32,932 bases of DNA from Desulfuromonas sp. TF (GTDB lineage: Bacteria; Desulfobacterota; Desulfuromonadia; Desulfuromonadales; ATBO01), in contig NZ_KI421419.1 of assembly GCF_000472285.1 (NCBI RefSeq), forward strand, positions 1-32,932, read 5' to 3'. Every line of letters begins with the position of its first letter. The first letter of the stretch is position 1. The position numbers and the translations under genes were made by a program. The notes under the pieces are model-generated. The model worked only from the letters and a program-made list of their open reading frames with translations, was not told where the DNA came from and made no database searches. Below, one piece after another: positions 15,061 through 23,822 of the stretch.

Positions 15061-16929
15061 ATGAGTCAGCCTGACATCGCTACCCCGGCTTCCGCGGCTT
15101 TTGCGGAGATTGACTTTGCACCGCCCCGGGTTCATGTGGAGACCACGGCCGAAGGCGGCTATCTCCTCAGCTCTCCCCTTCCCCTGGAGCCTTTCGAAAA
15201 AAACCTGGGGGTAATGCTGCGCCGGTGGGTGAAAGAATCTCCCGAGAGAAACTTTCTCGGCGAAAGGAAGGCTGATGGTCAATGGCGGATCCTCACCTAC
15301 GGAGAGGCCGGCCGAATGGCCGATTCCCTTGCCCAGGCTCTGATCGATCGAAAACTGGGCCCTGAGCGGCCCGTGATGATTCTGTCCGGCAATTCGATCA
15401 ACCACGCGCTGCTCATGCTTGGCGGATTCATTTCAGGAGTACCGATCGCACCGGTGTCCGTCGCCTATTCGCTGCTCAGTCAGGACCTGTCCAAGGTCAA
15501 GTACATTTTCGAAGAAGTGCGCCCGGCCCTGATTTATGCCGAAGACGGGGAAATGTTCGCGCGGGCGCTTGGCTCCCTGGACCTCTCGGGGGTGGAGGTG
15601 GTAATCGGGAGAGGACAGGTCCCGGGGATCCCGGCGACGGCCTTTTCGAGCTTGCTCGAAACCTCCCCCTCGGAGGAGGTGGAAAAGGCCTTTGCCGCGG
15701 TCGGCTCGGACACCATCGCCAAATATCTCTTTTCCTCCGGATCGACCGGAATGCCCAAGGGGGTGATCAACACCCACGGCATGCTCTGTGCGAATCAGCA
15801 GATGCTGGCCCAGGTGTGGCCCTTCACGGAGAAGAATCCTCCGGTTCTTGTGGACTGGCTGCCATGGAACCACACTTTCGGCGGAAATCACAATTTCAAT
15901 CTGATCCTCAAACGGGGAGGAACCCTGTACCTCGACAGCGGCAAGCCTGCTCCCGGGATGGTTGATAAAACGGTTAAAAACCTGGCCGAAATTTCTCCCA
16001 CGATCTACTTCAACGTTCCGGCCGGATATGCCATGCTGCTCCCCTATCTGGAAAATGATGAAGCCCTGCGCCGAAACTTCTTCAAAAGGCTGCAGCTTAT
16101 CTTCTATGCCGGGGCGGCTCTATCGCAGGATCTCTGGCAGCGTCTGGAGAAGGTCGCCATCCAGGCGACGGGCAAGAAGGTCGTGATGACTTCCTCCTGG
16201 GGGTCGACCGAAACCTCGCCTCTTGCCACGGCCGCACACTTCCCCATCGAAAAGGCGGGAATCATCGGTCTACCCTGTCCGGGGGTCATCATAAAAATGG
16301 TGCCCAATGAAGGAAAATACGAGCTGAGAGTCAAGGGACCGAACGTGACCAGCGGATACCTCAACCGGCCCGACCTGACCCGGAGCGCTTTCGACGAAGA
16401 CGGATTCTACAGGATCGGCGACGCCGGGACGCTCGCCGATCCCCTTGATCCGAGCAGAGGCATAGCATTTGACGGACGGGTTGCCGAAGATTTTAAACTC
16501 AATACAGGGACCTGGGTTCACGCAGGGAAACTAAGGCTGGAGGTTCTTGCGGCAGCGCCTCTCGGCGTGCAGGAGGCCCTGGTTGCCGGTCAGGACAGGG
16601 AATATATCGGCATTCTCGCCTGGCCGAATATTCAGGGATGCAGGCAAATCTGCCGGGATTCAGAAAATTCCATCTCCCCGGAGGCTCTTGTACGAAGCGA
16701 GGAGGTCATGGAATACCTGCGAAACACACTGGAGAAATTCAATTCCAGACAGCAAGGATCCGCCTCAAGGGTCCGGCGGATCATGCTTATGACCGAACCG
16801 CCTTCAATCGACGCCAACGAGATTACGGACAAAGGATACATCAATCAAAGAGCTTCCCTCGAAAGGCGAGCACTGATGGTTGAAAAATTGTATGCTGAAA
16901 ATCCTGGACCGGAGATCGTAGTGTTGTAA
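15061..16929 (+). CDS. fcs: feruloyl-CoA synthase-like (hydroxycinnamate) acyl-CoA ligase
   Basis: A 622-residue ANL ligase. The AMP-binding P-loop [10 protein letters not shown] is at residues 225-234, with [15 protein letters not shown] (~270) and [10 protein letters not shown] (~380) further on. The N-terminal pattern [20 protein letters not shown] together with [16 protein letters not shown] is characteristic of feruloyl-CoA synthases, which activate ferulate, coumarate or caffeate. The late segment [20 protein letters not shown] also fits that group. An in-frame extension to 14974 runs through repeat R2, so I start at ATG 15061, 6 bases after AAGGA. It probably supplies the CoA ester for the acyl-CoA dehydrogenase. 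The true acid could be a phenylpropanoate or another aryl acid. No enoyl-CoA hydratase/lyase partner lies within the window. Confidence 0.85.
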   Translation: MSQPDIATPASAAFAEIDFAPPRVHVETTAEGGYLLSSPLPLEPFEKNLGVMLRRWVKESPERNFLGERKADGQWRILTYGEAGRMADSLAQALIDRKLGPERPVMILSGNSINHALLMLGGFISGVPIAPVSVAYSLLSQDLSKVKYIFEEVRPALIYAEDGEMFARALGSLDLSGVEVVIGRGQVPGIPATAFSSLLETSPSEEVEKAFAAVGSDTIAKYLFSSGSTGMPKGVINTHGMLCANQQMLAQVWPFTEKNPPVLVDWLPWNHTFGGNHNFNLILKRGGTLYLDSGKPAPGMVDKTVKNLAEISPTIYFNVPAGYAMLLPYLENDEALRRNFFKRLQLIFYAGAALSQDLWQRLEKVAIQATGKKVVMTSSWGSTETSPLATAAHFPIEKAGIIGLPCPGVIIKMVPNEGKYELRVKGPNVTSGYLNRPDLTRSAFDEDGFYRIGDAGTLADPLDPSRGIAFDGRVAEDFKLNTGTWVHAGKLRLEVLAAAPLGVQEALVAGQDREYIGILAWPNIQGCRQICRDSENSISPEALVRSEEVMEYLRNTLEKFNSRQQGSASRVRRIMLMTEPPSIDANEITDKGYINQRASLERRALMVEKLYAENPGPEIVVL

Positions 16930-16994
16930 TATTTTCTAATGGAGAAAGGAGAGGTGAATTTTAATTGCAACCTCGCAATGTGCAGTAAAACCCT

Positions 16995-17011
16995 GCAGGC
17001 ACCCCGCCTGC
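16995..17011. other. Small hairpin before the TRAP binding-protein gene
   Basis: In the 104-base gap after fcs, gcaggc (16995-17000) and gcctgc (17006-17011) form a 6-bp stem with a 5-base loop, ending 9 bases before the AAAGGAG ribosome site of the next gene. It could modulate translation or processing between the ligase and the abundant binding protein. Nothing else is visible in the gap. Confidence 0.4.
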
Positions 17012-17033
17012 ACCCAATCAAAGGAGATAACGC

Positions 17034-18065
17034 ATGAAAGTCAAGTTTTTTGGCCGTTCCATTTTGACGCTTCTGATTGTTGCGCTGGCTTGCGGCACAG
17101 CCTTCGCTGCCGACCCCCTCGAAAATTTCAAGCCAAAATTTGATCCCAGCTCCGCCGAGTACACCTATCTTCTTTCCAACATTTCCCATCCGGCGATTGC
17201 GGGCGTTGCCAACGGGTACCACATTCGCGACAAGGTCTGGGAGCGCAGCAACGGACGTCTCTTCGTGGATTACCGTCCCCTGGCCCAGCTCGGCGGTGAA
17301 AAAGACGTGATCAGCAAACTGAAACTGGGAGCCGTCCAGGGGATGCTCTGTTCTTCCGTGGCCGCCGCCAACGTCGCCCCCCAGCTGGGGGTCGTCAACT
17401 TACCCTTTGTCGTCGATTCCTTCGACAAACTGGAGAAGTTCCGCAATAACGAGAAACTTTTCGGCGAGTTCCGCAAGAGCGCCCTGCCCCAGGGAATCAT
17501 GGTCGCCGACATCGTCAATTACGGAACTTACGGCTGGGCCACCACTGTCCCGGTCAGTTCCGTCAAAGAGGCCGCCAACGTGAATTTCCGCATCGCAGAG
17601 GCACCGGTCAATGCCGACATCTACAAGGCCTGGGGCCTTAAGTTTACCGTCATGCCCTGGCCCGATGTTCCTCAGGCCCTGCAGACTGGCGTCATTGACG
17701 GCCTCGACCACACCGCCATCGTCTGCAATCTCACCAAGAAGTTCGAGATCGCCAAGAACTTCACCGAAGTCAACTACGCTCAGGGACTCTTCATTCATCT
17801 CATCAACAAGAGCTGGTTCGACAAACTCCCCGCCGACCTGCAGAAGATCCTGATGGAGGTCATTGAGGAGGAGAGCACCAAAACCCGTCAGGCGACCCGC
17901 GAACAACAGGATGCCCAGATCGCAGCCGCCAAAGCCAATGGCGTCAAATTCTTCCCGCTCTCTCCTGAGGACAAGCAGGCGCTTATCCAGAAAACCGGCC
18001 CGGTTTATGAGAAGTGGGGCGAGCGAATCGGCAAGGACTATCTCAATGAGATGCGCTCTCTTTAA
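17034..18065 (+). CDS. TRAP-type transporter periplasmic substrate-binding protein (DctP family)
   Basis: A 343-residue exported protein. The first ~25 residues are a signal peptide (KFF...hydrophobic core...AFA/ADP). The mature part shows DctP-family features: GRLFVDYRPLAQLGGEKDVISKLKLGAVQG (in two parts, ~70-100), a conserved arginine strip in NVNFRIAEAPVNADIYKAWG (~185-204), and TGVIDGLDHT (~220). TRAP binding proteins capture organic acids, including aromatic ones, for a DctQ/DctM permease. No such permease gene is adjacent: the gene is followed directly by a terminator and then by a kinase/regulator pair. It may work with a permease elsewhere or present ligand to the sensor kinase. The ATG has AAAGGAG 7 bases upstream. 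Confidence 0.9.
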   Translation: MKVKFFGRSILTLLIVALACGTAFAADPLENFKPKFDPSSAEYTYLLSNISHPAIAGVANGYHIRDKVWERSNGRLFVDYRPLAQLGGEKDVISKLKLGAVQGMLCSSVAAANVAPQLGVVNLPFVVDSFDKLEKFRNNEKLFGEFRKSALPQGIMVADIVNYGTYGWATTVPVSSVKEAANVNFRIAEAPVNADIYKAWGLKFTVMPWPDVPQALQTGVIDGLDHTAIVCNLTKKFEIAKNFTEVNYAQGLFIHLINKSWFDKLPADLQKILMEVIEEESTKTRQATREQQDAQIAAAKANGVKFFPLSPEDKQALIQKTGPVYEKWGERIGKDYLNEMRSL

Positions 18066-18089
18066 TTGAACCCCTGTGAAGTCCTTTTC

Positions 18090-18119
18090 GAAAGCCCGCC
18101 TTACGGCGGGCTTTCTTTT
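18090..18119 (+). terminator. Rho-independent terminator after the TRAP binding-protein gene
   Basis: An 11-bp perfect stem (gaaagcccgcc at 18090-18100, ggcgggctttc at 18105-18115) with loop ttac is followed by tttt. It begins 25 bases after the stop codon and ends the acyl-CoA dehydrogenase/ligase/binding-protein transcription unit. Confidence 0.93.
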
Positions 18120-18228
18120 CGTGCAGCAAACGGCTGTTTGTGTTAAATTGGTGTCTCGGAAAGTCGGTACACCGGCTGGAATTTCCCCCAAAGGGATCAG
18201 GTAAAAAAGATGACGTGAAGCGGAAGAG

Positions 18229-20070
18229 ATGCTTCTGTCACTGTCTCCAGCGAAATTTCATTCGATGTTTTTTCCCCGCAAATCCAAATCCTTGTTTTTC
18301 CTGCTGCTCATCATCGGCATCACCATTGGTATTCTGTTTTGGCTTAAACATACGACCGATGCCGTTCGGGCTGAAGCCCGGGAGCGGTTTTTCGAGCAAT
18401 ACAACCGGCAGCAGTATCTGATGGCCGAGCTGGCTTCGCACACCCTGGAGGAAATGTTCGCCACGTTTCACCGAGACCTCGATTTCGTGGTGAGTCTCTT
18501 CGAAAGAAGGGAAGTGAACCGGCAGCGTGCCAGAGAGGTCCAGGGTACGCTGGAGAAGATTTACGACTCTCTGGCTCACACCCCCGTGATCGACCTGGTA
18601 ATTTTCGACCATCAGGGAACCACCATCGGCATCGAGCCCGCCGACCCCTATACCCTGGGACGCAATTACGCATGGCGGGATTACTTCCGCTGGGCCCGGG
18701 AAGAAGGGAAGCCTGGACAGATGTATCTCTCCCCTTTCATGCCCCTGGCTGGAGGGCAGCAACGCGGGGACAAGGCCCTGATCGTCGCCGAAGGGATCTA
18801 CGACCCGCAGGGGGAATTCCTCGGGGTGGTCACATTCACCCTGAATTTTGATGAACTGGTCCGCAAACAGATCCTTCCCGTCCGCATCGGAACCGATGGC
18901 TATGCATGGCTCGTGGATACAAGCAGCCGGACCGTACTGGTCGACCCCAACGGGAACATCACTGGTATGAGCTTTGAAGAAGCGTTTCTTCCCAAATGGC
19001 CGGGGCTGTTCGATCTTCTGCTCTCCATGGAGGACGGTAATCCGGGGAGCGGTTCGTATGCCTACCAGGACCCGGATGACCCGGGCCGTCAGGTACGAAA
19101 GCTGGTCAGCTTTCATCCGGTGTCCATCGCGGGCCGGCACTGGACCCTTGGAGTGGCCACCCCCCAGAGGGAAGTAGAGAACCTCCTTTCCTCCTTCCTG
19201 CAGCGCCAGGAGGCCCTGGCGACAACCCTCCTGGTGACGGTCGCGGGGGTCGCCTCCATGCTGCTGGGGCTGCTCTTCACCTGGAATCGTGCTCTTTCGG
19301 CTCAGATCGAACGCCATACCAGGAACCTCAATGCCGCCCACTCACGACTGGAGTCGACCTTCGAGGAGCTGTTGGCGGCAAAAAAAATGGCTGCCGTGGG
19401 ACACTTGGCCCTGGGCCTGGCCCACGAGATCCGCAACCCGCTCTCAGCGATCCAGATGAACATGCAGATGATCCGAAAAAAAATCAACCCCGCCGGCATT
19501 CTCCGGGAAAACTTCTCCATCGTGGAAGGAGAAATTCAGCGTCTCAATGATTTCCTGAAGGATGTCATGGATTTCGCCAAGTCGCGTCCACTGCGTCTGC
19601 GATCCGCTGAGGTGGGAGAAATCGTGAGCCGTCTGATAGGGTTGATGAACCAGCGCCTCAAGACCCTGCAAATCCAGACGGAAATACACATCGAGTCGCC
19701 ATTGAATCTGATTTGCGATCCGGAGCAGATCTACCGGGTGCTCCTCAACCTGATTCTCAATGCCATCGAGGCCATGGAAAAGGTTACGGGTGAAAGGCGC
19801 CTCACCATCGCCGCTTCGACCCGAAACGGGATGGCCCTGATCCGGGTCAGCGACACCGGCCCAGGGATCCCGTCGGAAAAACGCGAGCAGCTTTTCGACC
19901 CCCTTTTCACCACCAGAGCCTCAGGGGGGGGGCTGGGGTTGTCCATTCTCCAGACCATTGTCCTGCGCCATGGCGGATCGGTCAGCGTCGAAAGCAAGCC
20001 AGGCCGTGGCTCCGCATTTACCGTAACACTCCCCCTTGAAGGACCTGCGAAAACCGGAGATCCCCACTGA
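18229..20070 (+). CDS. membrane sensor histidine kinase (Cache-type sensor, DctB-like)
   Basis: A 613-residue sensor kinase. A first membrane segment (~residues 22-40) is followed by a ~270-residue extracytoplasmic region whose patterns (VIDLVIFDHQGTTIG, GRNYAWRDYF, GDKALIVAEGIYDPQGEFLGVV) look like a Cache sensor. A second membrane segment at ~325-345 comes next, then HisKA with the phospho-acceptor H399 in AHEIRNPLSA, and an HATPase domain with NLILNAIEAM, DTGPGIP and GGGLGLSIL. The start is uncertain: ATG 18229 has GGAAG only 2-3 bases away, and ATG 18265 is an alternative that keeps the first membrane helix. The stop overlaps the regulator's ATG. By family it senses an organic acid and phosphorylates the downstream regulator; proximity to DctP suggests an aromatic or dicarboxylic acid signal. 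Confidence 0.9.
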   Translation: MLLSLSPAKFHSMFFPRKSKSLFFLLLIIGITIGILFWLKHTTDAVRAEARERFFEQYNRQQYLMAELASHTLEEMFATFHRDLDFVVSLFERREVNRQRAREVQGTLEKIYDSLAHTPVIDLVIFDHQGTTIGIEPADPYTLGRNYAWRDYFRWAREEGKPGQMYLSPFMPLAGGQQRGDKALIVAEGIYDPQGEFLGVVTFTLNFDELVRKQILPVRIGTDGYAWLVDTSSRTVLVDPNGNITGMSFEEAFLPKWPGLFDLLLSMEDGNPGSGSYAYQDPDDPGRQVRKLVSFHPVSIAGRHWTLGVATPQREVENLLSSFLQRQEALATTLLVTVAGVASMLLGLLFTWNRALSAQIERHTRNLNAAHSRLESTFEELLAAKKMAAVGHLALGLAHEIRNPLSAIQMNMQMIRKKINPAGILRENFSIVEGEIQRLNDFLKDVMDFAKSRPLRLRSAEVGEIVSRLIGLMNQRLKTLQIQTEIHIESPLNLICDPEQIYRVLLNLILNAIEAMEKVTGERRLTIAASTRNGMALIRVSDTGPGIPSEKREQLFDPLFTTRASGGGLGLSILQTIVLRHGGSVSVESKPGRGSAFTVTLPLEGPAKTGDPH

Positions 20071-21419
20071 TGAAAACCATCCTCATAGCCGATGATGAAA
20101 AGTCCATCCGGAGGACACTGGAGCTGCACCTGTGCGAAGAAGGGTATGAGGTTCTTACGGCGGTCGATGGTCCCGATGCGGTGGCCAAAGCCGTAGAGAA
20201 GGAAGTCGATCTGGTGCTTCTCGATCTGCGACTACCGGGCATGGATGGGTTCGAGGTCCTCAGGATCATAAAAGAGAGGCGTCCGGCTCTGCCGGTGGTC
20301 ATGATCACCGCCTACGACGACATGTCAACTGCCATTGAGGCCATTCGTCTCGGCGCGATGGACCATCTCGGCAAGCCGGTCGATCTCGACCACCTCGACG
20401 GGGTCATAGAAAAGATCTTCGAAATGAGCTCCTTATCCCGGGATGGCGTCCTTCTCTGCGAGTCTCCCGAGCCCCCTTTCGAAAAAAACATCATGGTCGG
20501 CCGCTCCCGTTCCATGAAAGAAGTCTATAAAACAATCGGTGCTGTTGCCGATTCCAGGGCCACGGTCCTGATACATGGCGAAAGCGGGACCGGTAAGGAA
20601 CTGGTTGCACGGGCCCTGCACTTCAACAGTCAGTTCCGCAACCGTCCTTTCATCGCGGTGGCCTGCTCCGCTCTTGCTCCCACCCTCCTCGAAAGCGAAC
20701 TTTTCGGCCATGAAAGAGGAGCTTTCACGGGAGCCTATCGGACCAAGCCGGGAAAGTTCGAGCTGGCGGAGGGAGGAACTCTTTTTCTGGACGAAATTTC
20801 GGAGACCAGCCTCGAAATCCAGGTCAAACTGCTTCGGGTTCTTCAGGAGAGGGAATTCGAGCGGGTCGGAGGGGATGAAACTCTCAAGGCCGATGTGCGT
20901 ATCATCGCGGCCACGAACAAGGACCTTTCCGCCCTGGTCGCCCGCAATGACTTTCGCAAGGACCTCTATTACCGTCTAACGGTAGTCACCCTCGATCTGC
21001 CGCCCCTTCGAGATCGCAAAGAGGACATTCCCATGCTGGTGAAGTTTTTTCTCGAGAAGATTCGCCATGAAATGGGCAAGAGTGTGGAGGTTGTCCCCCA
21101 GGAGAGTATGAGCCGTATTTTCGATCACTCCTGGCCGGGCAATGTGCGGGAATTGGAAAATACGCTTCGCCGGGCCGTTCTGCTTTCTCCCGGCAATGTT
21201 CTGCTCCCGGAGGCTCTCCGGATCGACGGCAGCAAAGGAGGCGACAAGCTTCCCCTGATGATCAAGCCTCTCCAGGAATTGGAAAGGGAGCACATCGAAA
21301 ACATTCTTGCTTTCACCAATCACGAGAAGAAGCGTGCCGCCCGGATCCTCGGGATTTCCCGCCCCACTCTGGACAGGCGTATCCGGGAATACGGTCTCAA
21401 CTATTCGCAGAAGGAGTGA
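20070..21419 (+). CDS. sigma-54-dependent response regulator (NtrC/DctD family)
   Basis: A 449-residue activator with three domains. The receiver has D52 as phosphorylation site (LLDLRLPGMDG), plus acidic DDE at 8-10 and the conserved lysine in GKPVD near 102. The AAA+ domain has Walker A GESGTGKE at 170-177, GAFTGA (the sigma-54 contact loop) near 223 and Walker B LFLDE. A C-terminal Fis-type helix-turn-helix (AARILGISRPTLDRRIREYG) ends the protein. The intact GAFTGA loop means it should activate sigma-54 promoters when phosphorylated by the adjacent kinase. Its ATG overlaps the kinase stop (TGATG). Targets are not identified; a weak -24/-12-like site lies before the benzoate-CoA ligase operon. 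Confidence 0.93.
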   Translation: MKTILIADDEKSIRRTLELHLCEEGYEVLTAVDGPDAVAKAVEKEVDLVLLDLRLPGMDGFEVLRIIKERRPALPVVMITAYDDMSTAIEAIRLGAMDHLGKPVDLDHLDGVIEKIFEMSSLSRDGVLLCESPEPPFEKNIMVGRSRSMKEVYKTIGAVADSRATVLIHGESGTGKELVARALHFNSQFRNRPFIAVACSALAPTLLESELFGHERGAFTGAYRTKPGKFELAEGGTLFLDEISETSLEIQVKLLRVLQEREFERVGGDETLKADVRIIAATNKDLSALVARNDFRKDLYYRLTVVTLDLPPLRDRKEDIPMLVKFFLEKIRHEMGKSVEVVPQESMSRIFDHSWPGNVRELENTLRRAVLLSPGNVLLPEALRIDGSKGGDKLPLMIKPLQELEREHIENILAFTNHEKKRAARILGISRPTLDRRIREYGLNYSQKE

Positions 21420-21488
21420 GGCGCCTCCTCCCCTTCCCGACTCCCTCCCACCTCAGGTCTTCAGGTGCTTTCTATCCCTGGGGTGTCG

Positions 21489-21509
21489 GAAAAGTGATTT
21501 TCCTTTTTC
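21489..21509 (+). terminator. Weak candidate terminator after the response regulator
   Basis: ggaaaa (21489-21494) and ttttcc (21499-21504) form a 6-bp stem with loop gtga, followed by five T residues. The stem is short and AT-rich, so termination may be partial. It lies between two convergent genes. Confidence 0.4.
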
Positions 21510-21518
21510 ATCAGCCTG

Positions 21519-22307
21519 CTACCCGGACACCAGAACCGGAATGGTCATGTGTTCGAGGAAATAACGGGCGACCGGTCCGGAACCGGCGGTTCCGATTCTG
21601 CCGGAGGGAAAGATCCCCATCACGACCAGATCGGCGCCCAGATCGCACGCCTGGTTGAGAAGCAAATCCCCGACGCGGATATCGTCCGACCTGAGCTTGT
21701 CAGCCAGGGAATGTATCCCGTGACGCTCGAGATAGGTTTGCAGGTTCACGACATCATTTTCAAAATCCCCCCCCTGAGGATTCACCCTGACGACGTTGAC
21801 CTGCCGGGCGTGCTTCATCAGGGGGAGAGCATCGTTGACAGCCCGGGAAGAGGCCTTTCCGCGTCGCCAGGCCACCATGATCCGATCGCCGACCGTTTTG
21901 AATTCTCCTTTATGCGGAACGATCAGAACCGGGCGACCGCTTCCCAGGGCAACCTGCTCGGGATTGAAGGGATGGCCGGAACTGATCTCGGTCTGACCGA
22001 CAACCACCAGGTCGGCGTAATAAGCCTGGAGGATCACCCTTTCGCTGACCTCGATTAAAGACTCTTCCGCAGTACCGCTGAGCCAAACGGCTGCCACACC
22101 TGCCCGAGCGGCTCTTTCATGGAAAAGAGTTTCCGTCTTCACCTCTGGGCTGGCATTGGGCCGGTAGGGTGAATGGTAAGTACTTTCCGTTGCGTAAAGA
22201 CCGGTGAGATGGGCCTGGTGTCTGTGCGCCAGAGAAATGGCGACATCCAATCTGGCATGACAGCCAGGGGTATGATCGAGATGAACAAGTATTTCTTTCA
22301 AAGCCAT
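21519..22307 (-). CDS. universal stress protein (UspA family, two domains)
   Basis: A 262-residue cytoplasmic protein with two Usp domains in tandem. The first begins KEILVHLDHTPGC and reaches SGRPVLIVPH near residue 150; the second runs from DRIMVAWRRGKASSRAV to IPVLVSG at the end. The second domain carries the ATP-binding-type pattern GADLVVMGIFPSGRIGTAGSGPVARYFLEH (shown in part: VMGIFPSGR, then GSGPVARYFL). Its start is 25 bases after the livF stop, with GGAG upstream, so it is probably the last gene of the benzoate-CoA ligase/Liv operon. Universal stress proteins respond to stress and starvation; here one may report the toxicity or energy state linked to aromatic uptake, which is inference. 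Confidence 0.9.
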   Translation of the reverse strand: MALKEILVHLDHTPGCHARLDVAISLAHRHQAHLTGLYATESTYHSPYRPNASPEVKTETLFHERAARAGVAAVWLSGTAEESLIEVSERVILQAYYADLVVVGQTEISSGHPFNPEQVALGSGRPVLIVPHKGEFKTVGDRIMVAWRRGKASSRAVNDALPLMKHARQVNVVRVNPQGGDFENDVVNLQTYLERHGIHSLADKLRSDDIRVGDLLLNQACDLGADLVVMGIFPSGRIGTAGSGPVARYFLEHMTIPVLVSG

Positions 22308-22332
22308 GGCGATCGATCTCCGGGGCTCGGCC

Positions 22333-23058
22333 CTATACTCCTAGGTGCTGTTTGTGTATTTCCGGATTGGAGGCCAACTCCTCCGAACTTCCTTCAAAAA
22401 CAATCCTGCCCTTGCTGATGATGATGTTCCGGTCGGACACGCCGAGCAGCGCCTTCAGATCCTTATCCACGATGACCGAGGCAATGCCGCTCTCCTTGAT
22501 CTGGCGGACAACCGACCAGATTTCATTCCGGATCAGCGGCGCCAGTCCCTCGGTGGCTTCATCGAGAAGAATAAGATCGGGATTGGTCATCAGCGCCCGG
22601 CCGACAGTGAGCATCTGCTGCTCTCCGCCGGAGAGATGGTTTCCCATGTTGGTCATTCGCTGTGCCAGGCGGGGAAAGGTATCCAACACCCGGTCCAGAT
22701 CCCATTCCCGGCGGCCATTGGGTCCCTGCCGGGCGGCCATGACCAGATTTTCCCGCACCGTGAGTTTGGGGAAGATGCCACGGTCCTCGGGGACAAAGGC
22801 AATCCCTTGGCGGACGATCTTCTGGGGCGGCGCTCCGGTCATGTCGCGTCCGAAGACCTTGACCGTCCCCCGCCGAGGAGGCGTCAGCCCCAGCAGAGAG
22901 CGCAGCAGGGTCGTTTTTCCCATTCCGTTGCGCCCCATCAGGCTCACTGTTTCCCCTGCGGAAACGTTGAAATTTATGCCATGGAGGATGTGACTGTCCC
23001 CATAGTACGTATGGATCTCGCGGGCCTCGATGATCGGGTTGCTCGCTGTTTCTTTCAC
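22333..23058 (-). CDS. livF: branched-chain/aromatic acid ABC transporter ATP-binding protein LivF
   Basis: A 241-residue ABC ATPase of the LivF subgroup. Walker A GRNGMGKTT starts near residue 42, the signature is LSGGEQQ (~143), Walker B is LILLDEATEGLAP (~165), and IVDKDLKALLGVSD replaces the usual histidine-containing switch strip: the common H-loop histidine position reads D here (IVDKD against the usual VEQ/VEH). LivF proteins often carry a variant at this position, so I would not call it dead. It powers uptake by the LivHM permease together with LivG, and overlaps livG by 4 bases (ATGA), indicating coupling. Confidence 0.93.
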   Translation of the reverse strand: MKETASNPIIEAREIHTYYGDSHILHGINFNVSAGETVSLMGRNGMGKTTLLRSLLGLTPPRRGTVKVFGRDMTGAPPQKIVRQGIAFVPEDRGIFPKLTVRENLVMAARQGPNGRREWDLDRVLDTFPRLAQRMTNMGNHLSGGEQQMLTVGRALMTNPDLILLDEATEGLAPLIRNEIWSVVRQIKESGIASVIVDKDLKALLGVSDRNIIISKGRIVFEGSSEELASNPEIHKQHLGV

Positions 23059-23822
23059 TGCGCCGTTTCCTCCGTTTCCTCCACGCCCAGATAGGCTTCC
23101 TGCACTGCCTGACTGCTGCGGATCTGATCAACCGTCCCCGTTTCCAGCACCCGGCCATTGACCATGACAGTCAGCCGGTCGGCAATGGAAAAGACCGCGT
23201 CCATATCGTGTTCGATAAGAATCAGCGTATGATCCTCGGCCAGACGGCGCAGAAGAGTGATGACCTGTTTCGACTCCTCGCTCCCCATGCCGGCAAGAGG
23301 CTCATCCAGCAGCAGCAGTTCAGGCTCTGTGGCCAGCATCATGCCGATCTCCAGCTGCCGCTGCTCACCGTAGCTCATTGCTGCGGCCACGGTCTCACAG
23401 CGTTTGCCGAGGCCGCAGAGTTCCAGTGCCCGCTCGGTGCGCTCCCGCACGTCTCTAAGGCGAGAAGCGGGACGGAAAAAGCGCATCGAGGTATTGAGTC
23501 GCGACTGCGCGGCCACCCAGCAGTTCTCATAGCAGGTGAACTGAGAGAAAATGTTGGTTTTCTGATAGCTGCGGCCGATCCCGAGTTGCGAGACCTGGTC
23601 AGGCGGCAGACGGGTGATGTCCCGCTCCTTGAAAAGAATGGCGCCGTCATTCGGCAACAGATCACCTGAGAGCAGGTTGATCAGGGTGGTCTTGCCGGCG
23701 CCGTTCGGTCCGATGATCGCATGCACCTGGCCACGCTCGAAGGCGAGCGAGACATTGTTGGTGGCAATCAGTCCGCCGAAACTCTTGCTCAGCCGCTGAG
23801 TTCGCAGGATCGTTTCACTCAT
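23055..23822 (-). CDS. livG: branched-chain/aromatic acid ABC transporter ATP-binding protein LivG
   Basis: A 255-residue ABC ATPase of the LivG subgroup. Walker A GPNGAGKTT is at residues ~38-46, the signature is MSYGEQRQLE (~150), Walker B is LLLLDEPLAGM (~169), and the switch histidine is in LIEHDMD (~203). The segment GIGRSYQKTNIFSQFTCYEN carries the Q-loop. It pairs with LivF as the second nucleotide-binding subunit. The start overlaps livM's stop by 4 bases, and its own stop overlaps livF, so livM-livG-livF form one coupled block. The substrate is set by the binding protein rather than by this subunit. Confidence 0.94.
   Translation of the reverse strand: MSETILRTQRLSKSFGGLIATNNVSLAFERGQVHAIIGPNGAGKTTLINLLSGDLLPNDGAILFKERDITRLPPDQVSQLGIGRSYQKTNIFSQFTCYENCWVAAQSRLNTSMRFFRPASRLRDVRERTERALELCGLGKRCETVAAAMSYGEQRQLEIGMMLATEPELLLLDEPLAGMGSEESKQVITLLRRLAEDHTLILIEHDMDAVFSIADRLTVMVNGRVLETGTVDQIRSSQAVQEAYLGVEETEETAQ

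Noticed and set aside
16997-17012. Sigma-54-like promoter (GG-N10-GC, aGGCAC...TGCA) before the TRAP binding-protein gene
   Set aside because: Transcription would start near 17023, inside the ribosome site of the gene, and the same bases are explained by the gcaggc/gcctgc hairpin.
18140-18421. 93-codon open frame across the start of the sensor kinase
   Set aside because: It overlaps the kinase coding region in another frame, has no ribosome site and no recognisable domain.
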